Source: Candidatus Izemoplasmatales bacterium
GTDB lineage: Bacteria; Bacillota_I; Bacilli_A; Izemoplasmatales; Hujiaoplasmataceae
Assembly: GCA_028707415.1 (NCBI GenBank)
Contig: JAQWBC010000006.1
Coordinates: 1-17,089, forward strand
Length of the DNA: 17,089 nt
Direction: 5' to 3'
In this document: positions 8,200 through 14,560 of the stretch, one piece after another
Layout of the letters: each line of letters begins with the position of its first letter
Numbering within the stretch: the stretch's first letter is position 1
Notes under the pieces: generated by a model
The model's database searches: none
Seen by the model: the letters and a program-made list of their open reading frames with translations, nothing else
Told to the model about the DNA's origin: nothing
Translations under genes and position numbers: made by a program

Positions 8200-8405
8200 A
8201 ACAAAAGATCGTCCTGATAAAGGACGATCATAATAACCGTGGTACCACCTTAATTCACCGAAGTGCACTTGGAAAGATAACGGTTTTACCGTCTGCTTTA
8301 AGCAGAAACTCCTAAGCGTAATTCGATGTTTCAGTCTTCTTGGCTCGCACCATTCGCCAAGTCTCTTTATAAAAGTATCTGAACATCTACTAGACTTATT
8401 CAACG
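8200..8405 (-). promoter_or_regulatory. Tyrosine T-box leader of tyrS
   Basis: Transcription-control RNA that senses uncharged tRNA-Tyr. Reading the minus strand: Stem I is formed by GATGTTCAG pairing with CTGAAACATC (one bulged A) above a TAAG/CTTA base. Between these lies the specifier loop, with AGTA on the 5' side and GAA then TAC on the 3' side. TAC (8320-8318) is a tyrosine codon, matching the gene. The upper part holds CTTGGC...GCCAAG around a GA-rich loop. The conserved T-box and antiterminator AAGGTGGTACCACGG is at 8251-8237, followed by the terminator. The leader begins within about 10 bases of the upstream LacI-family stop codon. I see no confident promoter between them, so it may lie inside that gene's 3' end, or read-through may feed it. 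Confidence 0.93.
8207..8229 (-). terminator. T-box-controlled terminator before tyrS
   Basis: On the minus strand GATCGTCC and GGACGATC form an 8-base-pair stem with a TTTATCA loop, followed by TTTTGTTT. The 5' arm lies just after the antiterminator sequence (8237-8251), as expected for the switch between a terminator and a tRNA-stabilised antiterminator. Confidence 0.9.
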
Positions 8406-8407
8406 TT

Positions 8408-9415
8408 TTATTTAGATGTCTGACGGGTGATAATGCTATGCGGCAAAACATTGAATTTTACTTCATTGACTTCACCATCAATTTCGTGTTTCAACAAGGC
8501 CATTGCTTTCGCACCGATGTCATTGATGGGAATATCGACACATGATAATTTAGGTCGTGAGAGCGATGCGTATTTTGTGTTTTGAAAGCCGAAAACACTG
8601 ATATCATTGGGAATCGATTTACCCTTCTCAATCATGGTGTTAATGAATGAAACAGCAATCGAATCACGGACCGCGATAACGCCATCGATCTGTGTTTTAT
8701 CATCCTTGAAAAAATCATTGAAGTGTACCGTGTTAATCGATATATCTCCACTGGTACGGATGATATTAGGAATCATTTTAGCTTCTTTGATAGCTTTTAG
8801 ATACCCCTCTTCTTTTAAGTCATTAACCATATATTTGCGAGAGGTTGTTAATAAAAAGATGTGTTTCCGTCCTTCATTAATTAAACGATTTGTGACCTCA
8901 TACGCCGCTTTGTAATAATCAATACAAACAGTAACCAATTTGTTATCATATGGATACAGCGTGTTTGCTAAAACAATAGGAACTTTATATTCGTCTTGAA
9001 TTGTATTGAGCATAGCATACTGACCTTCATTGATTTCATCATTTAAATAAAGCATTCCATCAACTTGACTGGCGATGATATCTTTCATTATCTCCGATTC
9101 TTCGATTTGTTCGTCCTTCAAGACGAAAAGCATTAGTGAATAACTGTATTTACGAGCCTCAATGGCGATACCGTTGACCATTTCAGCAACAGAAGCGCGC
9201 GACATATCCGGAACGATTACGGCAACAGTAGTACTCTTTTTACTGGCAAGCCCTTTAGCGAAAGCATTGGGTTTATATCCGAGATCTTTGATGACACGCA
9301 ATACCCGATCCCGTGTTTCCGGTTTGACTTTTTGGGGATTATTCAAGGTTCTCGAAACCGTGGCTAATGATACTTTAGCAGCATAAGCAACATTATAAAT
9401 TGTAGCTTTATTCAT
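8408..9415 (-). CDS. LacI family transcriptional regulator, CcpA-like
   Basis: DNA-binding repressor or activator, 335 residues. It has an N-terminal helix-turn-helix (TIYNVAYAAKVSLATVSRTL, 5-24), then the hinge helix KPNAFAKGLASKK (48-60) with the minor-groove leucine L56, and then a periplasmic-binding-protein-like effector and dimer domain (65-335). The head, hinge, the VCIDYYKAA stretch and the ending LPHSIITRQTSK align closely with Bacillus CcpA, and ccpA lies near tyrS in Bacillus as well. However, positions I recall as HPr-contacting in CcpA (Y89, Y295, R303) read V, N and A here. It could therefore be a CcpA that uses other contacts, or a sugar-responsive relative, so I give no symbol. 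The only ribosome site (AAAGGA) is distant. The promoter is at 9459-9487, overlapped by a cre-like palindrome. tyrS follows with only its T-box leader between. Confidence 0.9.
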   Translation of the reverse strand: MNKATIYNVAYAAKVSLATVSRTLNNPQKVKPETRDRVLRVIKDLGYKPNAFAKGLASKKSTTVAVIVPDMSRASVAEMVNGIAIEARKYSYSLMLFVLKDEQIEESEIMKDIIASQVDGMLYLNDEINEGQYAMLNTIQDEYKVPIVLANTLYPYDNKLVTVCIDYYKAAYEVTNRLINEGRKHIFLLTTSRKYMVNDLKEEGYLKAIKEAKMIPNIIRTSGDISINTVHFNDFFKDDKTQIDGVIAVRDSIAVSFINTMIEKGKSIPNDISVFGFQNTKYASLSRPKLSCVDIPINDIGAKAMALLKHEIDGEVNEVKFNVLPHSIITRQTSK

Positions 9416-9429
9416 CGTTTATCCCAATC

Positions 9430-9441
9430 CTTTCTAGAAAG
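9430..9441. repeat. Perfect 12-base palindrome in the LacI-family leader
   Basis: CTTTCTAGAAAG is perfectly self-complementary and lies between the promoter and start of the LacI-family gene. Its right half contributes AAAGG to the probable ribosome site. It has no loop, so it is more likely a protein-binding dyad than an RNA hairpin, or it may be chance. Confidence 0.4.
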
Positions 9442-9458
9442 AAATATTCATCTTTTTC

Positions 9459-9487
9459 ATTCTACCATTTATGAAAGCGGGTTTCAA
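9459..9487 (-). promoter_or_regulatory. Promoter of the CcpA-like regulator gene
   Basis: On the minus strand TTGAAA (9482-9487) and TAGAAT (9459-9464) are exactly 17 bases apart, a good sigma-A match. The -10 lies about 44 bases before the ATG. The palindrome at 9472-9486 covers most of the -35 and half of the spacer. Confidence 0.8.
9472..9486. promoter_or_regulatory. cre-like operator over the regulator promoter
   Basis: TGAAA-GCGGG-TTTCA has perfect 5-base arms around a GC-rich centre. The Bacillus catabolite-responsive element is TGWAANCGNTNWCA, 14 bases with a central CG; this site has the same arms and the CG but one extra base. Its position on the -35 fits repression of the gene by its own product. 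Binding is inference. Confidence 0.5.
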
Positions 9488-9530
9488 TCCTTTTAAAGGA
9501 AATGCTGAAAATATTTACATTTGTAAAAAA

Positions 9531-9552
9531 AAAGCAATCGCTTGATTGCTTT
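9531..9552 (-). terminator. Terminator of rplS
   Basis: AAAGCAATC (9531-9539) and GATTGCTTT (9544-9552) form a 9-base-pair stem with a GCTT loop. On the minus strand it begins directly after the rplS stop codon and is followed by a run of nine T. The plus strand also has several T, so weak activity in both directions is possible. Confidence 0.92.
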
Positions 9553-9906
9553 TTATTTAACTCGTTTTTCTTTGATTCTTGATGCTTTAGCTGATAGTCC
9601 ACGAATAAATCCAAGGTTAGCGCGACGGACTTTTCCATAACGAACAACTTCGATTTTCGCAATCATCGGTGAATTAACTGGGAAAGTTCTTTCAACACCA
9701 ATCCCATAGGACATTTTCCGAACCGTGAAGGTTTCGGAAACGCCTCCACCTTGTTTTTTCAGACACAAGCCTTCATAGGCTTGAATCCTTTCGCGGTCGC
9801 CTTCTTTGATTTTGACAGATACCTTGACGGTATCACCGGGACGAAACTCGGGGTTGTCATTTTTGATAAATTCTTCGGTTACTTTTGCTATTAACTGCTG
9901 TGACAT
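9553..9906 (-). CDS. rplS: 50S ribosomal protein L19
   Basis: Ribosomal protein at the 30S-50S interface, 117 residues, normal length. Family signatures: FRPGDTVKVSVKIKEGDRER, the RIQAYEGL stretch, ETFTVRKMSYGIGVERTFP, and the basic end GKVRRANLGFIRG...RIKEKR. The frame stays open upstream to a TTG at 9936, but AAAGGAG at 9916-9922 lies inside that extension. The ATG at 9906, nine bases after it, gives the family's usual N-terminus, so I start there. Although it follows trmD on the same strand, it has its own promoter (9996-10024), a leader RNA and an immediate terminator, so it can be expressed apart from rimM-trmD. Confidence 0.96.
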   Translation of the reverse strand: MSQQLIAKVTEEFIKNDNPEFRPGDTVKVSVKIKEGDRERIQAYEGLCLKKQGGGVSETFTVRKMSYGIGVERTFPVNSPMIAKIEVVRYGKVRRANLGFIRGLSAKASRIKEKRVK

Positions 9907-9990
9907 TGAGGTCAACTCCTTTGTGTTTTCTTCCAAAGTTCATGGAACTGATCCAGCGGAACGTCGGGTGTAAATAGATTTCTGCAGCGT
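9907..9990 (-). ncRNA. Probable L19 (rplS) leader RNA
   Basis: The untranslated region between the rplS promoter and start, about 84 bases, carries TTCCGCTGGATC, AGTTCCATGAACT (a 5-base-pair hairpin) and TTTGGAAG just before the ribosome site. Low-GC Gram-positive bacteria have a conserved L19 leader that is thought to mediate autoregulation by L19, and this region is in the right place and resembles what I recall of it. I could not align it to the family model. Confidence 0.55.
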
Positions 9991-9995
9991 TTTGT

Positions 9996-10024
9996 ATTAT
10001 ATCATAATAATAATGGTAAATCAA
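9996..10024 (-). promoter_or_regulatory. Promoter of rplS, overlapping the end of trmD
   Basis: On the minus strand TTGATT (10019-10024) and TATAAT (9996-10001) are 17 bases apart, with a TGA immediately before the -10 giving an extended -10 element. The -35 overlaps the trmD stop codon. Confidence 0.82.
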
Positions 10025-10707
10025 TCTTTTTTGACCGTTTTTTTGAGGAGATCGGGACGGCGTTCTTTCGTTCGTTTCATTGATGCTTCATTCCGCCATT
10101 TATCGACTTCTTGATGGTTACCGCTAACGAGCACTTCGGGAACTTTCATCCCCATAAAGTCCTGAGGCCTGGTAAACTGAGGATATTCCAGCATACCGTT
10201 GTAAAACGACTCCTGAATAAAACTATCTTCTGAACTTAATACTCCTGGAAGTAAGCGACTAACGCTATCGACAATCGCCATTGCCCCGATTTCTCCGCCC
10301 GTCAGAACATAATCACCAATTGAAATTTCTAGATTCACTAGTGACCGAATCCGTTCGTCAAAGCCTTCGTAATGACCGCAGATGATGATTATGTGGTCTT
10401 TCATCGCCAACTCTTTGGCTTTATCTTGATGATATGGCATACCTTGCGGCGTCATGAGTATTTTCGTGGCGGTTTCGTGACCTTCAATGCTGTTCAATGC
10501 TCGATAAATCGGTTCAATCGACAGTAGCATTCCTGGCCCACCGCCAAAAGAAGCATCATCGACTTTTTTATGCTTGCTAGTCGAAAATTCACGAAAATTA
10601 ATAATGTCGATTGTCACTGCCCCAATATCTTTGGCATGTAAAATCATTGAAGTTCCAAAAACATGAGTAAACATTTCGGGAAAAAGACTGAGAATGGTTA
10701 TTTTCAT
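10021..10707 (-). CDS. trmD: tRNA (guanine-N1-)-methyltransferase
   Basis: SPOUT-class, SAM-dependent enzyme that makes m1G at position 37 of tRNAs that read codons starting with C, protecting the reading frame. In 228 residues the visible motifs are ITILSLFPEMF at the N-terminus, DDASFGGGPGM (50-60), CGHYEGFDERI (110-120) and SIGDYVLTGGE (129-139), which build the knotted cofactor site. The linker and C-terminal tRNA-binding part have LEYPQFTRP and KERRPDLL. The ATG overlaps the rimM stop in an ATGA arrangement, so the two are coupled. It ends with TGA at the position expected for the family, supporting the standard genetic code. Confidence 0.97.
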   Translation of the reverse strand: MKITILSLFPEMFTHVFGTSMILHAKDIGAVTIDIINFREFSTSKHKKVDDASFGGGPGMLLSIEPIYRALNSIEGHETATKILMTPQGMPYHQDKAKELAMKDHIIIICGHYEGFDERIRSLVNLEISIGDYVLTGGEIGAMAIVDSVSRLLPGVLSSEDSFIQESFYNGMLEYPQFTRPQDFMGMKVPEVLVSGNHQEVDKWRNEASMKRTKERRPDLLKKTVKKD

Positions 10708-11207
10708 ATGAGACCTTCCATATCAATTATTTCCAAACGATTTAATGATGAATCAATTGCAATCACAAATTCACTTCGAAAGGGAATCAATGCGGTTTTA
10801 TGATCTGGTTTAGTGATTTCCAGATAGTCTCCCTGAGGGTATACCCTAATTTTGGTGACTAAACCAACGATTTTTAAGTTTTGCATAACATTCATTCCAA
10901 TTAACTGATTAGCATGAAATTCATTAGGTTTAAGGCTATCAATCGGGACGTTCTCCGCATATATCTCACATCCTCGATACTTTTCAACGAGATTAATATT
11001 ATCCAAGCCAAAGAATGTTAACAAATCAAAACCCTGATGTGGCCGAAATCGTTTTAATTTAACTTCCACAAACATCTCTTTAAATTTGATGAATAGTGGT
11101 TGATCAAGACGGTATCGTTGATCTTTAAAATCGGTATCCGACAAGATTTTCAATTCGCCTTGGATACCGTGGGTATTGACAATTTTACCAACCAAGATTT
11201 TTTCCAT
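10704..11207 (-). CDS. rimM: Ribosome maturation factor RimM
   Basis: Assists maturation of the head of the 30S subunit through contact with ribosomal protein S19. The 167 residues form the usual two domains: an N-terminal beta-barrel starting ILVGKIVNTHGIQGELKI (residues 4-21), and a C-terminal PRC-barrel domain from about residue 97 (QLIGMNV, then YLEIT, and LIPF near 142). GAGGA lies 9 bases before the ATG. It is first in its transcription unit, directly behind a promoter at 11248-11276, and shares a 4-base overlap with trmD. rpsP, which usually precedes rimM in this operon in Bacillota and in Escherichia coli, is absent here. Confidence 0.95.
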   Translation of the reverse strand: MEKILVGKIVNTHGIQGELKILSDTDFKDQRYRLDQPLFIKFKEMFVEVKLKRFRPHQGFDLLTFFGLDNINLVEKYRGCEIYAENVPIDSLKPNEFHANQLIGMNVMQNLKIVGLVTKIRVYPQGDYLEITKPDHKTALIPFRSEFVIAIDSSLNRLEIIDMEGLI

Positions 11208-11247
11208 ATCAATCGTTCCTCAAGTTTACAAGTGTTTTTATAAATCG

Positions 11248-11276
11248 ATTTTATCACAAAATCCCACCAATGGCAA
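11248..11276 (-). promoter_or_regulatory. Promoter of rimM-trmD
   Basis: On the minus strand TTGCCA (11271-11276) and TAAAAT (11248-11253) are 17 bases apart, with a TG one base before the -10 (extended -10). It leaves about 34 bases of leader before the rimM ATG. Confidence 0.78.
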
Positions 11277-11327
11277 ACCCACTCTGGTTTTTTCGGTGTA
11301 TAGTAAATTATATAGTATATTAAGGTC

Positions 11328-11360
11328 ATTCGCAACGAAAACAGATGTTTTTTTGCGAAT
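11328..11360. repeat. Long inverted repeat upstream of the GH2 gene
   Basis: ATTCGCAA (11328-11335) is the exact reverse complement of TTGCGAAT (11353-11360). Inside, AAAAC and GTTTT can extend the stem around an AGAT loop after a small internal bulge. No T tract follows on either strand, so it is not a normal terminator. It lies between the divergent promoters of rimM and the GH2 gene and could be an operator or a structured 5' element of an unseen transcript. Confidence 0.6.
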
Positions 11361-11374
11361 ATCCCGCAAAACAT

Positions 11375-11402
11375 TTATTGTTAAAGAGCACAATGATATA
11401 AT
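11375..11402 (+). promoter_or_regulatory. Promoter of the GH2 gene with internal dyad
   Basis: A perfect TATAAT (11397-11402) has a weak TTATTG (11375-11380) 16 bases upstream. Between them ATTGT (11377-11381) and ACAAT (11390-11394) form an inverted repeat that a dimeric repressor could use. A weak -35 plus a spacer dyad suggests regulated expression, as expected for a catabolic enzyme, but no known operator matches. Confidence 0.6.
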
Positions 11403-11435
11403 ATAAGAGCATAATGAAAGAACAGGTGAATACTC

Positions 11436-13226
11436 ATGATCAAATATCAAATCAACAAAACCGGTTTGCTTTCTAAATACGTCACGAATATTGATTACGT
11501 TACTCCTCTTAATGATTATCCTCGTCCGCAACTGGTTCGCTCTCAATGGATGAATCTGAACGGATTATATGAATATACCGTATTGGACAAAACGATTGCC
11601 TTTCCCGAACTGTTTATTGGAGAAATTCTTGTCCCATTTGCGATTGAAAGTGCTGCTTCTGGCGTTAAAAAACCACTGGCACCCGATGAAAAACTTTGGT
11701 ACCGACGCATCATCGAAGTGCCTCCACTTTTAGAACACGAACGCTTGATAATCCACTTTGGCGCGATTGATTATCAATCCGAAATTTATATCAATCAGCA
11801 TTTGATTGGTAAAAACACCGGTGGATATCTGCCTTTTGAATTCGATATATCCGATTCTGTAACTTCGGGAATGAACGAATTAATCATCGGAGTAACCGAT
11901 CCAACTGATATCGGCTCACAAGAACGAGGTAAACAGGTTTTAAATCCCAAAGGCATCTGGTACACCGCTACTTCCGGTATTTGGCAAACGATATGGATGG
12001 AAATCGTCAATGCTGTATATATCACTGGTTTAAAAATCATTCCTGATTATGACAATTCTCTCGTTCGAATCAAACCTTCCGTTTCCACCCTTGATGGAGT
12101 CCAACTTTCACTAACGATTTCGCAAAACGGCAAAACAATCCAAAAAAGTGTAATGAATGATGATTGTTTTAACGATATCGTTATCAAAGATTTTCTCTCT
12201 TGGTCTCCGGAATCTCCATTTTTATATGATATTGTCATTAAGTTGTCTCAAAATGGTATTCTCAAAGATACTGTAAAAAGCTACTTTGGAATGCGGAAAT
12301 TTTCTATTTCTCGAGATCAAAACGGAATTTTACGTTTATTTTTGAACAACAAACCTTATTTTCAAATCGGCGTTCTTGATCAAGGTTACTTTCCCGAAAG
12401 CATTCTAACGCCCCCAACTGACCAAGCAATGATTGATGATATTTTGACGATGAAAGCGATGGGTTTTAATTTACTTCGCAAACATATCAAAGTCGAGCCC
12501 GCTCGCTGGTATTACCATTGTGATCGTTTAGGCATGTTGGTTTGGCAAGACATGCCAAATGGCGGTATGGGTTATAGCGGTGATTGGTTAAGTGTCATAT
12601 TCCCAAATTTGGGAATCAAGATTAATGACAATCAATATCGCCGTTTCCGAAGAGATGAGCTACACAGTCGCAGTGAATACAAATCCGGATTAGTCGGAAT
12701 GATTGATCATTTGTATAATCAGACAAGTATTTGTTGCTGGGTACCATTTAATGAAAGTTGGGGCCAGTTTGATGCTAAAGAGATGGCTGAATATATTAAG
12801 CAAATCGATCCTTCTCGTTATGTAGATCACGCCAGTGGTTGGTATGATCAAGGTGGTAAGGATTTTGTCAGTATTCATAAATACATCTTAAAAATTAAAG
12901 CACCGCGTCGCGACAATATGCGTCCCTTTGTCTTATCCGAATTTGGTGGTTACAGCATGAATCTTTCTGGCCATGTATGGGATTATGCAAACAGCTTTGG
13001 CTACCGCAAGTATGAGACACCAGAGAAGTTAATGGAAGCCTATTCTGAACTAATTGACAAACAGATAGCTCCATTAATTGCAAAAGGTTTATCGGCAGCT
13101 GTGTATACCCAACTATCTGATGTTGAAACCGAAGTCAATGGTTTGTTAACATATGATCGGGCAATCATCAAGATGGACCAAAATTCCGTAAAAGCTTTGA
13201 ATGATAAAATCAAACAGATGCTTTAA
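11436..13226 (+). CDS. Glycoside hydrolase family 2 protein
   Basis: Retaining exo-glycosidase of the beta-galactosidase, glucuronidase and mannosidase clan, 596 residues. Layout: N-terminal jelly-roll sugar-binding domain (about 30-190, with LWYRR and GGYLPFEFDIS), an immunoglobulin-like domain (about 195-285), then a TIM barrel (about 290-596) with GFNLLRKHIKVEPARWYYHC and GMLVWQDMPNGG. The acid/base is E440 in PFNESWGQ and the nucleophile is E502 in LSEFGGYS. There is no signal peptide or membrane segment, so it acts in the cytoplasm on an imported glycoside. AGGTGA lies 6 bases before the ATG. The PFNESWGQ variant of the acid/base motif differs from LacZ and GusA, so I do not name a substrate. 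The GPH-type sugar symporter at the right edge is a possible partner. No clear terminator follows. Confidence 0.9.
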   Translation: MIKYQINKTGLLSKYVTNIDYVTPLNDYPRPQLVRSQWMNLNGLYEYTVLDKTIAFPELFIGEILVPFAIESAASGVKKPLAPDEKLWYRRIIEVPPLLEHERLIIHFGAIDYQSEIYINQHLIGKNTGGYLPFEFDISDSVTSGMNELIIGVTDPTDIGSQERGKQVLNPKGIWYTATSGIWQTIWMEIVNAVYITGLKIIPDYDNSLVRIKPSVSTLDGVQLSLTISQNGKTIQKSVMNDDCFNDIVIKDFLSWSPESPFLYDIVIKLSQNGILKDTVKSYFGMRKFSISRDQNGILRLFLNNKPYFQIGVLDQGYFPESILTPPTDQAMIDDILTMKAMGFNLLRKHIKVEPARWYYHCDRLGMLVWQDMPNGGMGYSGDWLSVIFPNLGIKINDNQYRRFRRDELHSRSEYKSGLVGMIDHLYNQTSICCWVPFNESWGQFDAKEMAEYIKQIDPSRYVDHASGWYDQGGKDFVSIHKYILKIKAPRRDNMRPFVLSEFGGYSMNLSGHVWDYANSFGYRKYETPEKLMEAYSELIDKQIAPLIAKGLSAAVYTQLSDVETEVNGLLTYDRAIIKMDQNSVKALNDKIKQML

Positions 13227-13290
13227 CATGCTATAGATATAGATATTATTCGATATGATTAGTTTTTTAATGTGTAAATGAGGAAATATT

Positions 13291-13318
13291 TTGAAAAGAG
13301 TGTAATATTATATATATA
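13291..13318 (+). promoter_or_regulatory. Possible promoter of the EEP-fold gene
   Basis: TTGAAA (13291-13296) with TATATA (13313-13318) 16 bases downstream, inside an alternating TA run that makes the exact -10 uncertain. It lies 18 bases before the ATG, so the leader would be very short. Co-transcription with the GH2 gene is also possible because I see no strong terminator between them. Confidence 0.45.
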
Positions 13319-13336
13319 AGAGAGCTGGTAGAAAAA

Positions 13337-14461
13337 ATGATAAAAAAAATTCTGAAAATCGTTCTCATTCTTTTTATTGTCGTGATTACTTTTGCAGTGG
13401 GATTCATCATTACTTTACAAATATTCGAGTATAATCCGTCCGCAATCGAATCATTGGAAATTACAAATAATCAAGAGGACACGGACACAAACTATGTATC
13501 TTTAAATCAAACAATAAAAATAATGACTTTTAATACTGGTTATGCTTCTTTGAGTGAAACCGAAGATTTCGTCATGGATGGCGGCACCAAAGGTCGAATG
13601 GATTCCGTCGATTTAGTCGAAGCAAATATTACCGGCATCAGTAATATTCTTACCGCATCTTCAGCGGATATTTTCCTCTTACAAGAAGTCGATGTCAATT
13701 CCGACCGGTCTTATAATACCCTTCAATATCAAACATACACGGATTTATTAAATATGCCCGTGACCCTCGGATATAATTACCGCTGCATTTTTGTGCCTTT
13801 TCCATTTCAACTTGGACAAATGATGGGCGATGTTAATTCCGGTATCATGACCGCAACCAATTTTTTCGTGGAATCGGCAGAGAGACGTCAATTGCCAGGA
13901 GAATTCGCTTGGCCATTACGACTAGCCAATCTTAAGCGATGCATGACAGTGACAACTTTACCAATCAAGGACAGCGACAAAAACCTAATAATCATTAATG
14001 TGCATTTATCTGCATATGATGAAGGCGATATGCGAATTCAAGAAATGACGGCAGTTAAAGAATTTGCATTAGCCCAATATGCATTAGGCAATTTTGTTGT
14101 CATTGGTGGCGATTTCAACCAAACTTTCCCCGAAGCAGTGGAGACTTCAGCGACGACGACCACTGCCGCTGTATATACATATCCTCTCACTGTCGGTAAT
14201 TGGGAAGCTTATGAGATGGATGCCGATTGGGTTACTGAAAACGGCTGGGATTTTGGGGTTGATCTCGATCCATATAATCCGACATGTCGATTGTTAAATC
14301 GCGCATATGATACCACAACATGGGAAAATAATCAGTATTACGTTATCGATGGTTTTATCGTTTCTCCAAACATTACCATTATCAGCGAAGAAATCGTCGA
14401 ACAAGATTTTGAATTCAGCGATCACAACCCCGTTGTTATCGAAATCACCCTAAACGAATAA
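13337..14461 (+). CDS. Membrane-anchored endonuclease/exonuclease/phosphatase family protein
   Basis: DNase I-like metal-dependent phosphoesterase fold, 374 residues. Residues 3-29 form a lysine-led hydrophobic segment, a signal anchor or uncleaved signal that places the catalytic domain outside the cell. Catalytic elements in order: IMTFNTGY (N66), LLQEVD (E117, metal ligand), NVHLSAYD (H223), GGDFNQ (D259, N261), YYVIDGFIVS, and the terminal FSDHNPVV (D362, H363). All key residues are present, so it should be active. Substrates in this superfamily range from DNA to phospholipids and sugar phosphates; outside location favours extracellular nucleic acid or phosphodiester scavenging, but that is inference. 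The ribosome site is weak (GGTAG before ATG). It lies 110 bases after the GH2 gene and 99 bases before a lipoprotein gene, also exported. Confidence 0.87.
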   Translation: MIKKILKIVLILFIVVITFAVGFIITLQIFEYNPSAIESLEITNNQEDTDTNYVSLNQTIKIMTFNTGYASLSETEDFVMDGGTKGRMDSVDLVEANITGISNILTASSADIFLLQEVDVNSDRSYNTLQYQTYTDLLNMPVTLGYNYRCIFVPFPFQLGQMMGDVNSGIMTATNFFVESAERRQLPGEFAWPLRLANLKRCMTVTTLPIKDSDKNLIIINVHLSAYDEGDMRIQEMTAVKEFALAQYALGNFVVIGGDFNQTFPEAVETSATTTTAAVYTYPLTVGNWEAYEMDADWVTENGWDFGVDLDPYNPTCRLLNRAYDTTTWENNQYYVIDGFIVSPNITIISEEIVEQDFEFSDHNPVVIEITLNE

Positions 14462-14560
14462 ACCGACAAGAAGAACCAATACAAAAAAGGAGTATTTAAC
14501 GAATAGAATTACTTGATTCGGGTAAATATTAGGCGATAGGAATGAAATAGGAGCGATAGC

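Noticed and set aside
8197..8451. An 84-codon open frame on the minus strand between tyrS and the LacI-family gene
   Set aside because: It runs through the T-box leader and terminator, lacks a ribosome site, and shows no protein-like composition; the RNA element explains the sequence.
9907..9936. Ten-residue N-terminal extension of L19 from a TTG at 9936
   Set aside because: The ribosome site AAAGGAG lies inside the extension and the ATG at 9906 gives the family's normal N-terminus.
13227..13290. A terminator directly after the GH2 gene
   Set aside because: The region has T runs (near 13263) but no stable stem ahead of them; ATAT-type repeats there are direct, not inverted.
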